The notes under the pieces were generated by a model. It had not been told where the DNA came from. It ran no database searches and saw only the letters and a list, made by a program, of their open reading frames with translations. The position numbers and the translations under genes were made by a program. Shown here in pieces: positions 1 to 12,358 of a stretch of 64,000 nucleotides of DNA. The DNA is from Haliclystus octoradiatus (lineage: Eukaryota; Cnidaria; Staurozoa; Stauromedusae; Haliclystidae): contig OU744453.1 in the NCBI GenBank assembly GCA_916610825.1, forward strand, positions 11,179,826 to 11,243,825, read 5' to 3'. Every line of letters begins with the position of its first letter. Within the stretch, counting starts at the first letter, position 1.

Positions 1-3000
1 GTATAAACAAAAAAACAGACGTCTAGACGAAAAACCAGACATATTTCAGACAAAAGACGTCTAGACAGCTTTCCAGACGTCTAGACAGAAAACCAGACAT
101 CTAGACGAAAAACCAGACAATTTTCAAACAATAGGCGTCTAGACAGCTTGCCAGACGTCTACACAGAAAACCAGACGTCTAGACGAAAAACCAGACAATT
201 TTCAGACGAAAACGTCTAGACAGCTTCCCAGACGTCTAGACAGAAAACCAAACGTATTGAAGGAAAACCAAACAATTTTCAGAAAATAAGCGTCTAAACA
301 GCTTACCAGAAGTCTAGACAGAAAACCAGACGTCTGGACGAAAAGCCAGACATTTTTCAGACAATAGGTGTCTAGACAGCTTGCCGAGTGTCTTGTCGGA
401 AACCAGACAATTTTCAGACAAAAGACGTCTAGACAGAAAACAAGACGTCTGGACGAAAAGCCAGACATTTTTCTGACAATAGGCGTCTGGACAGCTTGCC
501 AAGTGTCTTGTCAAAAACCAGACAATTTTCAGACAAAAGACGTCTAGACAGAAAACCAGACGTCTAGACGAAAAACCAGACAATTTTCAGACAAAAGACG
601 TCCTGACAGCTTTCCAGACGTCTAGACAGAAAACCAGACATCTAGACGAAAAACCAGGCAATTTTCAGACAATAGGCCACTGCAAAGATTGCCAGACGTA
701 TAAACAAAAAACCAGACGTCTAGACGAAAAACCAGACATATTTCAGACAAAAGACGTCTAGAAAGCTTTCCAGACGTCTAGACAGAAAACCAGACATCTA
801 GACGAAAATCCAGACAATTTTCAGACAATAGGCGTGTAGACAGGTTTCCAGACGTCTAGACTGAAAACAAGAAGTATACAAGGAAAACCAGACAATTTTC
901 AGACAATAGGCGTCTAGACAGGTTTCCAGACGTCTAGACAGAAAACCAGACGTCTGGACGAAAAGCAAGACATTTTTGAGACAATAGGCGTCTAGACAGC
1001 TTGCCAGACGTCTAGACAGAAAACCAGACGAGTAGAGGAAAAATCATACAATTTTCAGAAAATAAGCGTTTAGACAGAAAATCAGACGTCTAGACAGAAA
1101 ACCAGACATCTAGACGAAAAACCAAACATATTTCAGACAAAAGACGTCTAGACAGCTTTCCAGACGTCTAGACAGAAAACCAGACATCTAGACGAAAAAC
1201 CAGGCAATTTTCAGACAATAGGCCACTGCACAGATTGCCAGACGTATAAACAAAAAACCAGACGTCTAGACGAAAAACCAGACATATTTCAGACAAAAGA
1301 CGTCTAGACAGCTTTCCAGACGTCTAGACAGAAAACCAGACATCTAGACGAAAAACAAGGCAATTTTCAGACAATAGGCCACTGCACAGATTGCCAGACG
1401 TATAAACAAAAAAACAGACGTCTAGACGAAAAACCAGACATATTTCAGACAAAAGACGTCTAGACAGCTTTCCAGACGTCTAGACAGAAAACCAGACATC
1501 TAGACGAAAAACCAGACAATTTTCAGACAATAGGCGTCTAGACAGCTTGCCAGACGTCTAGACAGAAAACCAGACGAATAGAGGGAACACCGGACAATTT
1601 TCAGAAAATAAGCGTCTAGACAGCTTGCCAGACATCTAGACAGAAAAGCAGACGTATAGACGAAAAACAGACAATTTCTAGACAATAGACGTCTAGAAAG
1701 CTTGCCAGACGTCTAGACAGAAAACCAGACGAATAGAGGAAAAATCATACAATTTTCAGAAAATAAGCGTCTAGACAGAAAACCAGACGTCTAGACAGAA
1801 AACCAGACATCTAGACAAAAAAGAGACAATTTTCAGACATAAGGCGTCTAGACAGAAAACAGAACGTATGGCAGGAAAACCAAACAATTTTCAGAAAATA
1901 AGCGTGTAAACAGCTTACCAGACGTCTAAACAGAAAACCAGACGTCAGGACGAAAAGCCAGACATTTTTCAGACAATAGGCGTCTAGACAGAAAACCAGA
2001 CGTCTAGAAAGAAAAGCAGACGTCTAGACGAAAACCAGAAAATTGTATGACAATAGGCGTCTAGACAGCTTGATAGTGTCTAGACGAAAAAGCAGACAAT
2101 TTTCAGACAATAGGCCACTAGACAGCTTGCCAGACGTTTAAACAAAAAACCAGACGTCTAGACGAAAAACCAGACAATTTTCAGACAATAGGTGTCTAGA
2201 CAGCTTGCCAGACGTCTAGACAGAAAACCAAGTGTCTAGACGAGAAGCTAGACAATTTTCAGACAATAGGCGTCTAGACAGCTTTCCAAGTGTCTAGACG
2301 AAAAACCAGACAATTTTCAGACAAAAGACGTCTAGACAGCTTTCCAGACGCCTAGACAGAAAACCAGACGTCTAGACGAAAAACCAGACAATTTTCAGAC
2401 AAAAACGTCTAGACAAATTGCCAGACGGCTAGACAGAAAACAGAACGTATGGCAGGAAAACCAAACAATTTTCAGAAAATAAGCGTGTAAACAGCTTACC
2501 AGACGTCTAAACAGAAAACCAGACGTCAGGACGAAAAGCCAGACATTTTTCAGACAATAGGCGTCTAGACAGAAAACCAGACGTCTAGAAAGAAAAGCAG
2601 ACGTCTAGACGAAAACCAGAAAATTGTATGACAATAGGCGTCTAGACAGCTTGATAGTGTCTAGACGAAAAAGCAGACAATTTTCAGACAATAGGCCACT
2701 AGACAGCTTGCCAGACGTTTAAACAAAAAACCAGACGTCTAGACGAAAAACCAGACAATTTTCAGACAATAGGTGTCTAGACAGCTTGCCAGACGTCTAG
2801 ACAGAAAACCAAGTGTCTAGACGAGAAGCTAGACAATTTTCAGACAATAGGCGTCTAGACAGCTTTCCAAGTGTCTAGACGAAAAACCAGACAATTTTCA
2901 TACAAAAGACGTCTAGACAGCTTTCCAGACGCCTAGACAGAAAACCAGACGTCTAGACGAAAAACCAGACAATTTTCAGACAAAAACGTCTAGACAAATT

Positions 3001-4232
3001 GCCAGACGGCTAGACAGAAAACAGAACGTATGGCAGGAAAACCAAACAATTTTCAGAAAATAAGCGTGTAAACAGCTTACCAGACGTCTAAACAGAAAAC
3101 CAGACGTCAGGACGAAAAGCCAGACATTTTTCAGACAATAGGCGTCTAGACAGAAAACCAGACGTCTAGAAAGAAAAGCAGACGTCTAGACGAAAACCAG
3201 AAAATTGTATGACAATAGGCGTCTAGACAGCTTGCTAGTGTCTAGACGAAAAAGCAGACAATTTTCAGACAATAGGCCACTAGACAGCTTGCCAGACGTT
3301 TAAACAAAAACCAGACGTCTAGACGAAAAACCAGACAATTTTCAGACAATAGGCGTCTAGACAGGTTTCTAGATGTCTAGACAGAAAACCAGACGTCTGG
3401 ACGAAAAGCAAGACATTTTTGAGACAATAGGCGTCTAGACAGCTTGCCAGACGTCTAGACAGAAAACCAGACGAGTAGAGGAAAAATCATACAATTTTCA
3501 GAAAATAAGCGTTTAGACAGAAAATCAGACGTCTAGACAGAAAACCAGACATCTAGACGAAAAACCAGACATATTTCAGACAAAAGACGTCCTGACAGCT
3601 TTCCAGACGTCTAGACAGAAAACCAGACATCTAGACGAAAAACCAGGCAATTTTCAGACAATAGGCCACTGCAAAGATTGCCAGACGTATAAACAAAAAA
3701 CCAGACGTCTAGACGAAAAACCAGACATATTTCAGACAAAAGACGTCTAGAAAGCTTTCCAGACGTCTAGACAGAAAACCAGACGTCTGGACGAAAAGCA
3801 AGACATTTTTGAGACAATAGGCGTCTACACAGCTTGCCAGACGTCTAGACAGAAAACCAGACGTCTAGACGAAAATCCCGACAATTTTCAGACAATAGGC
3901 GTCTAGACAGGTTTCCAGACGTCTAGACAGAAAACCAGACGTCTGGACGAAAAGCAAGACATTTTTGAGACAATAGGCGTCTACACAGCTTGCCAGACGT
4001 CTAGACAGAAAACCAGACGAGTAGAGGAAAAATCATACAATTTTCAGAAAATAAGAGTTTAGACAGAAAATCAGACGTCTAGACAGAAAACCAGACATCT
4101 AGACGAAAAACCAGACATATTTCAGACAAAAGACGTCTAGACAGCTTTCCAGACGTCTAGACAGAAAACCAGACATCTAGACGAAAAACCAGGCAATTTT
4201 CAGACAATAGGCCACTGCACAGATTGCCAGAC
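1..4232 (+). repeat. 4.2-kb higher-order unit L, copy 1
   Basis: Position 1 starts at a gtataaac motif that recurs in the same context at 4233 and 7961. Every landmark I checked in this block reappears 4232 bp later, for example 202 to 4434, 1500 to 5732 and 1861 to 6093. 4232 bp equals 54 monomers plus about one 20-bp sub-repeat, so the unit is not a whole number of 78-bp monomers. It includes monomers with ggccactgcacagattgc, a ggtttcc/gaagtatacaagg variant, and a 580-bp tandem repeat from 1861. No gene is visible. Confidence 0.9.
1861..3349 (+). repeat. 580-bp tandem repeat within unit L, 2.6 copies
   Basis: The landmark agaacgtatggcagg occurs at 1861, 2442 and 3022, a spacing of 581 and 580 bp. 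Each copy carries the same order of variants: agaacgtatggcagg, then gacgtcaggacg, gaaaattgtatgac, cttgatagtg, ggccactagac and gacgttta. The third copy breaks off near 3350, where aataggtgtc is replaced by aataggcgtctagacaggtt. In the third copy cttgatagtg reads cttgctagtg, and one a is missing from an a-run. 580 bp equals seven monomers plus roughly two sub-repeats. Confidence 0.9.
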
Positions 4233-7200
4233 GTATAAACAAAAAACCAGACGTCTAGACGAAAAACCAGACATATTTCAGACAAAAGACGTCTAGACAG
4301 CTTTCCAGACGTCTAGACAGAAAACCAGACATCTAGACGAAAAACCAGACAATTTTCAAACAATAGGCGTCTAGACAGCTTGCCAGACGTCTACACAGAA
4401 AACCAGACGTCTAGACGAAAAACCAGACAATTTTCAGACGAAAACGTCTAGACAGCTTCCCAGACGTCTAGACAGAAAACCAAACGTATTGAAGGAAAAC
4501 CAAACAATTTTCAGAAAATAAGCGTCTAAACAGCTTACCAGAAGTCTAGACAGAAAACCAGACGTCTGGACGAAAAGCCAGACATTTTTCAGACAATAGG
4601 TGTCTAGACAGCTTGCCGAGTGTCTTGTCGGAAACCAGACAATTTTCAGACAAAAGACGTCTAGACAGAAAACAAGACGTCTGGACAAAAAGCCAGACAT
4701 TTTTCTGACAATAGGCGTCTGGACAGCTTGCCAAGTGTCTTGTCAAAAACCAGACAATTTTCAGACAAAAGACGTCTAGACAGAAAACCAGACGTCTAGA
4801 CGAAAAACCAGACAATTTTCAGACAAAAGACGTCCTGACAGCTTTCCAGACGTCTAGACAGAAAACCAGACATCTAGACGAAAAACCAGGCAATTTTCAG
4901 ACAATAGGCCACTGCAAAGATTGCCAGACGTATAAACAAAAAACCAGACGTCTAGACGAAAAACCAGACATATTTCAGACAAAAGACGTCTAGAAAGCTT
5001 TCCAGACGTCTAGACAGAAAACCAGACATCTAGACGAAAATCCAGACAATTTTCAGACAATAGGCGTGTAGACAGGTTTCCAGACGTCTAGACTGAAAAC
5101 AAGAAGTATACAAGGAAAACCAGACAATTTTCAGACAATAGGCGTCTAGACAGGTTTCCAGACGTCTAGACAGAAAACCAGACGTCTGGACGAAAAGCAA
5201 GACATTTTTGAGACAATAGGCGTCTAGACAGCTTGCCAGACGTCTAGACAGAAAACCAGACGAGTAGAGGAAAAATCATACAATTTTCAGAAAATAAGCG
5301 TTTAGACAGAAAATCAGACGTCTAGACAGAAAACCAGACATCTAGACGAAAAACCAAACATATTTCAGACAAAAGACGTCTAGACAGCTTTCCAGACGTC
5401 TAGACAGAAAACCAGACATCTAGACGAAAAACCAGGCAATTTTCAGACAATAGGCCACTGCACAGATTGCCAGACGTATAAACAAAAAACCAGACGTCTA
5501 GACGAAAAACCAGACATATTTCAGACAAAAGACGTCTAGACAGCTTTCCAGACGTCTAGACAGAAAACCAGACATCTAGACGAAAAACAAGGCAATTTTC
5601 AGACAATAGGCCACTGCACAGATTGCCAGACGTATAAACAAAAAAACAGACGTCTAGACGAAAAACCAGACATATTTCAGACAAAAGACGTCTAGACAGC
5701 TTTCCAGACGTCTAGACAGAAAACCAGACATCTAGACGAAAAACCAGACAATTTTCAAACAATAGGCGTCTAGACAGCTTGCCAGACGTCTAGACAGAAA
5801 ACCAGACGAATAGAGGGAACACCGGACAATTTTCAGAAAATAAGCGTCTAGACAGCTTGCCAGACATCTAGACAGAAAAGCAGACGTATAGACGAAAAAC
5901 AGACAATTTCTAGACAATAGACGTCTAGAAAGCTTGCCAGACGTCTAGACAGAAAACCAGACGAATAGAGGAAAAATCATACAATTTTCAGAAAATAAGC
6001 GTCTAGACAGAAAACCAGACGTCTAGACAGAAAACCAGACATCTAGACAAAAAAGAGACAATTTTCAGACATAAGGCGTCTAGACAGAAAACAGAACGTA
6101 TGGCAGGAAAACCAAACAATTTTCAGAAAATAAGCGTGTAAACAGCTTACCAGACGTCTAAACAGAAAACCAGACGTCAGGACGAAAAGCCAGACATTTT
6201 TCAGACAATAGGCGTCTAGACAGAAAACCAGACGTCTAGAAAGAAAAGCAGACGTCTAGACGAAAACCAGAAAATTGTATGACAATAGGCGTCTAGACAG
6301 CTTGATAGTGTCTAGACGAAAAAGCAGACAATTTTCAGACAATAGGCCACTAGACAGCTTGCCAGACGTTTAAACAAAAAACCAGACGTCTAGACGAAAA
6401 ACCAGACAATTTTCAGACAATAGGTGTCTAGACAGCTTGCCAGACGTCTAGACAGAAAACCAAGTGTCTAGACGAGAAGCTAGACAATTTTCTGACAATA
6501 GGCGTCTAGACAGCTTGCCAAGTGTTTTGTCAAAAACCAGACAATTTTCAGACAAAAGACGTCTAGACAGCTTTCCAGACGCCTAGACAGAAAACCAGAC
6601 GTCTAGACGAAAAACCAGACAATTTTCAGACAAAAACGTCTAGACAAATTGCCAGACGGCTAGACAGAAAACAGAACGTATGGCAGGAAAACCAAACAAT
6701 TTTCAGAAAATAAGCGTGTAAACAGCTTACCAGACGTCTAAACAGAAAACCAGACGTCTGGACGAAAAGCCAGACATTTTTCAGACAATAGGCGTCTAGA
6801 CAGAAAACCAGACGTCTAGAAAGAAAAGCAGACGTCTAGACGAAAACCAGAAAATTGTATGACGATAGGCGTCTAGACAGCTTGCTAGTGTCTAGACGAA
6901 AAAGCAGACAATTTTCAGACAATAGGCCACTAGACAGCTTGCCAGACGTTTAAACAAAAACCAGACGTCTAGACGAAAAACCAGACAATTTTCAGACAAT
7001 AGGCGTCTAGACAGGTTTCTAGATGTCTAGACAGAAAACCAGACGTCTGGACGAAAAGCAAGACATTTTTGAGACAATAGGCGTCTAGACAGCTTGCCAG
7101 ACGTCTAGACAGAAAACCAGACGAGTAGAGGAAAAATCATACAATTTTCAGAAAATAAGCGTTTAGACAGAAAATCAGACGTCTAGACAGAAAACCAGAC

Positions 7201-7960
7201 ATCTAGACGAAAAACCAGACATATTTCAGACAAAAGACGTCCTGACAGCTTTCCAGACGTCTAGACAGAAAACCAGACATCTAGACGAAAAACCAGGCAA
7301 TTTTCAGACAATAGGCCACTGCAAAGATTGCCAGACGTATAAACAAAAAACCAGACGTCTAGACGAAAAACCAGACATATTTCAGACAAAAGACGTCTAG
7401 AAAGCTTTCCAGACGTCTAGACAGAAAACCAGACATCTAGACGAAAATCCAGACAATTTTCAGACAATAGGCGTGTAGACAGGTTTCCAGACGTCTAGAC
7501 TGAAAACAAGAAGTATACAAGGAAAACCAGACAATTTTCAGACAATAGGCGTCTAGACAGCTTGCCAGACGTCTAGACAGAAAACCAGACGTCTAGACGA
7601 AAATCCCGACAATTTTCAGACAATAGGCGTCTAGACAGGTTTCCAGACGTCTAGACAGAAAACCAGACGTCTGGACGAAAAGCAAGACATTTTTGAGACA
7701 ATAGGCGTCTAGACAGCTTGCCAGACGTCTAGACAGAAAACCAGACGAGTAGAGGAAAAATCATACAATTTTCAGAAAATAAGAGTTTAGACAGAAAATC
7801 AGACGTCTAGACAGAAAACCAGACATCTAGACGAAAAACCAAACATATTTCAGACAAAAGACGTCTAGACAGCTTTCCAGACGTCTAGACAGAAAACCAG
7901 ACATCTAGACGAAAAACCAGGCAATTTTCAGACAATAGGCCACTGCACAGATTGCCAGAC
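4233..7960 (+). repeat. Higher-order unit L, copy 2 (3.7 kb)
   Basis: This copy matches 1-4232 at offset 4232 through its first half. It is 504 bp shorter (3728 bp from one gtataaac to the next). The shortening is explained mainly by having about 1.6 instead of 2.6 copies of the 580-bp repeat (6093 and 6673 only), partly offset by an extra monomer near 7500. The segment about 6490-6545 also differs from copy 1, with a cttgccaagtgttttgtc-type monomer in place of a ctttccaagtgtctagac one. No gene is visible. Confidence 0.88.
6093..7010 (+). repeat. 580-bp tandem repeat in L copy 2, 1.6 copies
   Basis: agaacgtatggcagg occurs at 6093 and 6673 (580 bp). The first corresponds exactly to 1861 in copy 1 (offset 4232). 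The loss of one 580-bp unit relative to copy 1 is the largest length difference between the two L copies. Confidence 0.85.
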
Positions 7961-9710
7961 GTATAAACAAAAAACCAGACGTCTAGACGAAAAACCAGAC
8001 ATATTTCAGACAAAAGACGTCTAGACAGCTTTCCAGACGTCTAGACAGAAAACCAGACATCTAGACGAAAAACCAGACAATTTTCAAACAATAGGCGTCT
8101 AGACAGCTTGCCAGACGTCTACACAGAAAACCAGACGTCTAGACGAAAAACCAGACAATTTTCAGACGAAAACGTCTAGACAGCTTCCCAGACGTCTAGA
8201 CAGAAAACCAAACGTATTGAAGGAAAACCAAACAATTTTCAGAAAATAAGCGTCTAAACAGCTTACCAGAAGTCTAGACAGAAAACCAGACGTCTGGACG
8301 AAAAGCCAAACATTTTTCAGACAATAGGTGTCTAGACAGCTTGCCGAGTGTCTTGTCGGAAACCAGACAATTTTCAGACAAAAGACGTCTAGACAGAAAA
8401 CAAGACGTCTGGACAAAAAGCCAGACATTTTTCTGACAATAGGCGTCTAGACAGCTTGCCAAGTGTCTTGTCAAAAACCAGACAATTTTCAGACAAAAGA
8501 CGTCTAGACAGAAAACCAGACGTCTAGACGAAAAACCAGACAATTTTCAGACAATAGACGTCTAGACAGCTTGCCAAGTGTCTTGTCAAAAACCAGACAA
8601 TTTTCAGACAAAAGACGTCTAGATAGAAAACCAGACGTCTAGACGAAAATCCAGACAATTTTCAGACAACAGGCGTGTAGACAGGTTTCCAGACGTCTAG
8701 ACTGAAAACTAGAAGTATACAAGGAAAACCAGACAATTTTCAGACAATAGGCGTCTAGACAGCTTGCCAGACGTCTAGACAGAAAACCAGACGTCTAGAC
8801 CAAAATCCCGACAATTTTCAGACAATAGGCGCCCAGACAGATTTCCAGACGTCTAGACAGAAAACCAGACATCTAGACGAAAAACCAGACATATTTCAGA
8901 CAAAAGACGTCTAGACAGCTTTCCAGACGTCTAGACAGAAAACCAGACATCTAGACGAAAAACCAGGCAATTTTCAGACAATAGGCCACTGCACAGATTG
9001 CCAGACGTATAAACAAAAAAACAGACGTCTAGTTGAAAAACCAGACATATTTCAGACAAAAGACGTCTAGACAGCTTTCCAGACGTCTAGACAGAAAACC
9101 AGACATCTAGACGAAAAACCAGACAATTTTCAAACAATAGGCGTCTAGACAGCTTGCCAGACGTCTAGACAGAAAACCAGACGAATAGAGGGAACACCGG
9201 ACAATTTTCAGAAAATAAGCGTCTAGACAGCTTGCCAGACATCTAGACAGAAAAGCAGACGTATAGACGAAAAACAGACAATTTCTAGACAATAGACGTC
9301 TAGAAAGCTTGCCAGACGTCTAGACAGAAAACCAGACGAATAGAGGAAAAATCATACAATTTTCAGAAAATAAGCGTCTAGACAGAAAACCAGACGTCTA
9401 GACAGAAAACCAGACATCTAGACAAAAAAGAGACAATTTTCAGACATAAGGCGTCTAGACAGCTTTCCAAGTGTCTAGACGAAAAACCAGACAATTTTCA
9501 GACAAAAGACGTCTAGACAGCTTTCTAGACGCCTAGACAGAAAACCAGACGTCTAGACGAAAAACCAGACAATTTTCAGACAAAAACGTCTAGACAAATT
9601 GCCAGACGTCTAGACAGAAAACAGAACGTATCGCAGGAAAACCAAACAATTTTCGGAAAATAAGCGTGTAAACAGCTTACCAGACGTCTAAACAGAAAAC
9701 CAGACGTCTG
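7961..9710 (+). repeat. Partial L copy 3 running into the 1.57-kb unit K, copy 1
   Basis: The block starts with the gtataaac landmark and follows L for about 590 bp. At about 8550 it switches: L continues with cagacaaaagacgtcctgac, whereas here cagacaatagacgtctagac and aagtgtcttgtc follow. From about 8142 the sequence is the first copy of a 1569-bp tandem unit (8162 pairs with 9731). A two-base private change makes gtctagtt at 9033-9034. The rest is a mixture of L-type and later-HOR-type monomers, so this is a transition zone. No gene is visible. Confidence 0.82.
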
Positions 9711-11201
9711 GACGAAAAACCAGACAATTTTCAGACGAAAACGTCTAGACAGCTTCCCAGACGTCTAGACAGAAAACCAAACGTATTGAAGGAAAACCAA
9801 ACAATTTTCAGAAAATAAGCGTCTAAACAGCTTACCAGAAGTCTAGACAGAAAACCAGACGTCTGGACGAAAAGCCAGACATTTTTCAGACAATAGGTGT
9901 CTAGACAGCTTGCCGAGTGTCTTGTCGGAAACCAGACAATTTTCAGACAAAAGACGTCTAGACAGAAAACAAGACGTCTGGACGAAAAGCCAGACATTTT
10001 TCTGACAATAGGCGTCTAGACAGCTTGCCAAGTGTCTTGTCAAAAACCAGACAATTTTCAGACAAAAGACGTCTAGACAGAAAACCAGACGTCTAGACGA
10101 AAAACCAGACAATTTTCAGACAATAGACGTCTAGACAGCTTGCCAAGTGTCTTGTCAAAAACCAGACAATTTTCAGACAAAAGACGTCTAGACAGAAAAC
10201 CAGACGTCTAGACGAAAATCCAGACAATTTTCAGACAATAGGCGTGTAGACAGGTTTCCAGACGTCTAGACTGAAAACAAGAAGTATACAAGGAAAACCA
10301 GACAATTTTCAGACAATAGGCGTCTAGACAGCTTGCCAGACGTCTAGACAGAAAACCAGACGTCTAGACCAAAATCTCGACAATTTTCAGACAATAGGCG
10401 TCTAGACAGGTTTCCAGACGTCTAGACAGAAAACCAGACATCTAGACGAAAAACCAGACATATTTCAGACAAAAGACGTCTAGACAGCTTTCGAGACGTC
10501 TAGACAGAAAACCAGACATCTAGACGAAAAACCAGGCAATTTTCAGACAATAGGCCACTGCACAGATTGCCAGACGTATAAACAAAAAAACAGACGTCTA
10601 GACGAAAAACCAGACATATTTCAGACAAAAGACGTCTAGACAGCTTGCCAGACGTCTAGACAGAAAGCCAGACGAATAGAGGGAACACCGGACAATTTTC
10701 AGAAAATAAGCGTCTAGACAGCTTGCCAGACATCTAGACAGAAAAGCAGACGTATAGACGAAAAACAGACAATTTCTAGACAATAGACGTCTAGAAAGCT
10801 TGCCAGACGTCTAGACAGAAAACCAGACGAATAGAGGAAAAATCATACAATTTTCAGAAAATAAGCGTCTAGACAGAAAACCAGACGTCGAGACAGAAAA
10901 CCAGACATCTAGACAAAAAAGAGACAATTTTCAGACATAAGGCGTCTAGACAGCTTTCCAAGTGTCTAGACGAAAAACCAGACAATTTTCAGACAAAAGA
11001 CGTCTAGACAGCTTTCTAGACGCCTAGACAGAAAACCAGACGTCTAGACGAAAAACCAGACAATTTTCAGACAAAAACGTCTAGACAAATTGCCAGACGT
11101 CTAGACAGAAAACAGAACGTATGGCAGGAAAACCAAACAATTTTCGGAAAATAAGCGTGTAAACAGCTTACCAGACGTCTAAACAGAAAACCAGACGTCT
11201 G
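9711..11201 (+). repeat. 1.57-kb unit K, copy 2 (about 1.49 kb)
   Basis: Landmarks repeat those of 8142-9710 at offset 1569 in the first part (8162/9731, 8274/9843) and 1491 in the second (9107/10598, 9576/11067). The change in offset is exactly 78 bp, so one whole monomer was lost between about 10490 and 10680. The second half also resembles 20.8-21.4 kb and 36.2-36.8 kb of the large HOR. No gene is visible. Confidence 0.85.
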
Positions 11202-12046
11202 GACGAAAAGCCAGACATTTTTCAGACAATAGGCGTCTAGACAGCTTGCCAAGTGTCTTGTCGAAAACCAGACAATTTTCAGACAAAAGACGTCTAGACA
11301 GAAAACCAGACGTCTGGACGAAAAGCCAGACATTTTTCTGACAATAGGCGTCTAGACAGCTTGCCAGACGTCTAGACAGAAACCCAGACGTCTAGAAAGA
11401 AAAGCAGACGTCTAGACGAAAACCAGACAATTCTATGACAATAGGCGTCTAGACAGCTTGCTAGTGTCTAGACCAAAAAGCAGACAATTTTCAGACAATA
11501 GGCCACTAGACAGCTTGCCAGACGTTTAAACAAAAAACCAGACGTCTAGACGAAAAACCAGACAATTTTCAGACAATAGGTGTCTAGACAGCTTGCCAGA
11601 CGTCTAGACAGAAAACCAAGTGTCTAATCGAGAAGCTAGACAATTTTCAGACAATAGGCCACTAGACAGCTTGCCAGACGTTTAAACAAAAAACCAGACG
11701 TCTAGACGAAAAACCAGACATTTTTGAGACAATCGGCGTCTAGACAGCTTGCCAGACGTCTAGACAGAAAACCAGACGAGTAGAGGAAAAATCATACAAT
11801 TTTTAGAAAATAAGCGTTTAGACAGAAAATCAGACGTCTAGACAGAAAACCAGACATCTAGACGAAAAACCAGACATATTTCAGACAAAAGACGTCTAGA
11901 CAGCTTTCCAGACGTCTAGACAGAAAACCAGACATATAGACGAAAAACCAGGCAATTTTCAGACAATAGGCCACTGCACAGATTGCCAGACGTATAAACA
12001 AAAAACCAGACGTCCAGACGAAAAACCAGACATATTTCAGACAAAA
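11202..12046 (+). repeat. Bridge block homologous to 21.4-22.4 kb
   Basis: This segment carries the monomer order found upstream of module N in the large HOR. It pairs with 21392 onwards at offset 10190 and with the equivalent positions near 36.8 kb and 52.7 kb. It holds two copies of a 156-bp dimer beginning ggccactagac at 11501 and 11657. A monomer with gacgtttaaac follows each. No gene is visible. Confidence 0.82.
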
Positions 12047-12358
12047 GACGTCTAGACAGCTTGCCAGACGTCTAGACAGAAAACCAGACGAATTAAGGGA
12101 ACACCAGACAATTTTCAGAAAATAAGCGTCTAGACAGCTTGCCAGACATCTAGACAGAAAAGCAGACATATAGACGAAAAACCAGACAATTTTCAGACAA
12201 TAGGCGTCTAGACAGCTTGCCAGACGTCTAGACAGAAAACCAGACGAATTAAGGGAACACCAGACAATTTTCAGAAAATAAGCGTCTAGACAGCTTGCCA
12301 GACATCTAGACAGAAAAGCAGACATATAGACGAAAAACAGACAATTTCTAGACAATAG
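12047..12358 (+). repeat. Local 156-bp dimer duplication
   Basis: Two adjacent copies, 12047-12202 and 12203-12358, each consist of a gacgaattaaggg monomer followed by a gacatatagacg monomer. The same duplication is present at 29445-29756, so it predates the split of HOR copies 1 and 2. At 22.44-22.62 kb only a single dimer is present. The duplication is what lengthens the local minus-strand open frame to 165 codons. Confidence 0.92.
12125..12202 (+). repeat. Reference 78-bp monomer (D-A-B-C example)
   Basis: This is one clean example of the monomer. D-type is 12125-12142, A-type 12143-12162, B-type 12163-12182 and C-type 12183-12202; the next D starts at 12203. The A and B sub-repeats here carry the frequent 'cagacatc' and 'cagacata' variants in place of cagacgtc. 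Spacing between successive AGAC motifs in the consensus is 8, 12, 8, 12, 11, 15 and 12 bp, which sums to 78. The internal similarity of A, B and D suggests that an approximately 20-bp ancestral repeat was duplicated and then fixed as a four-part unit (inference). Confidence 0.93.
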
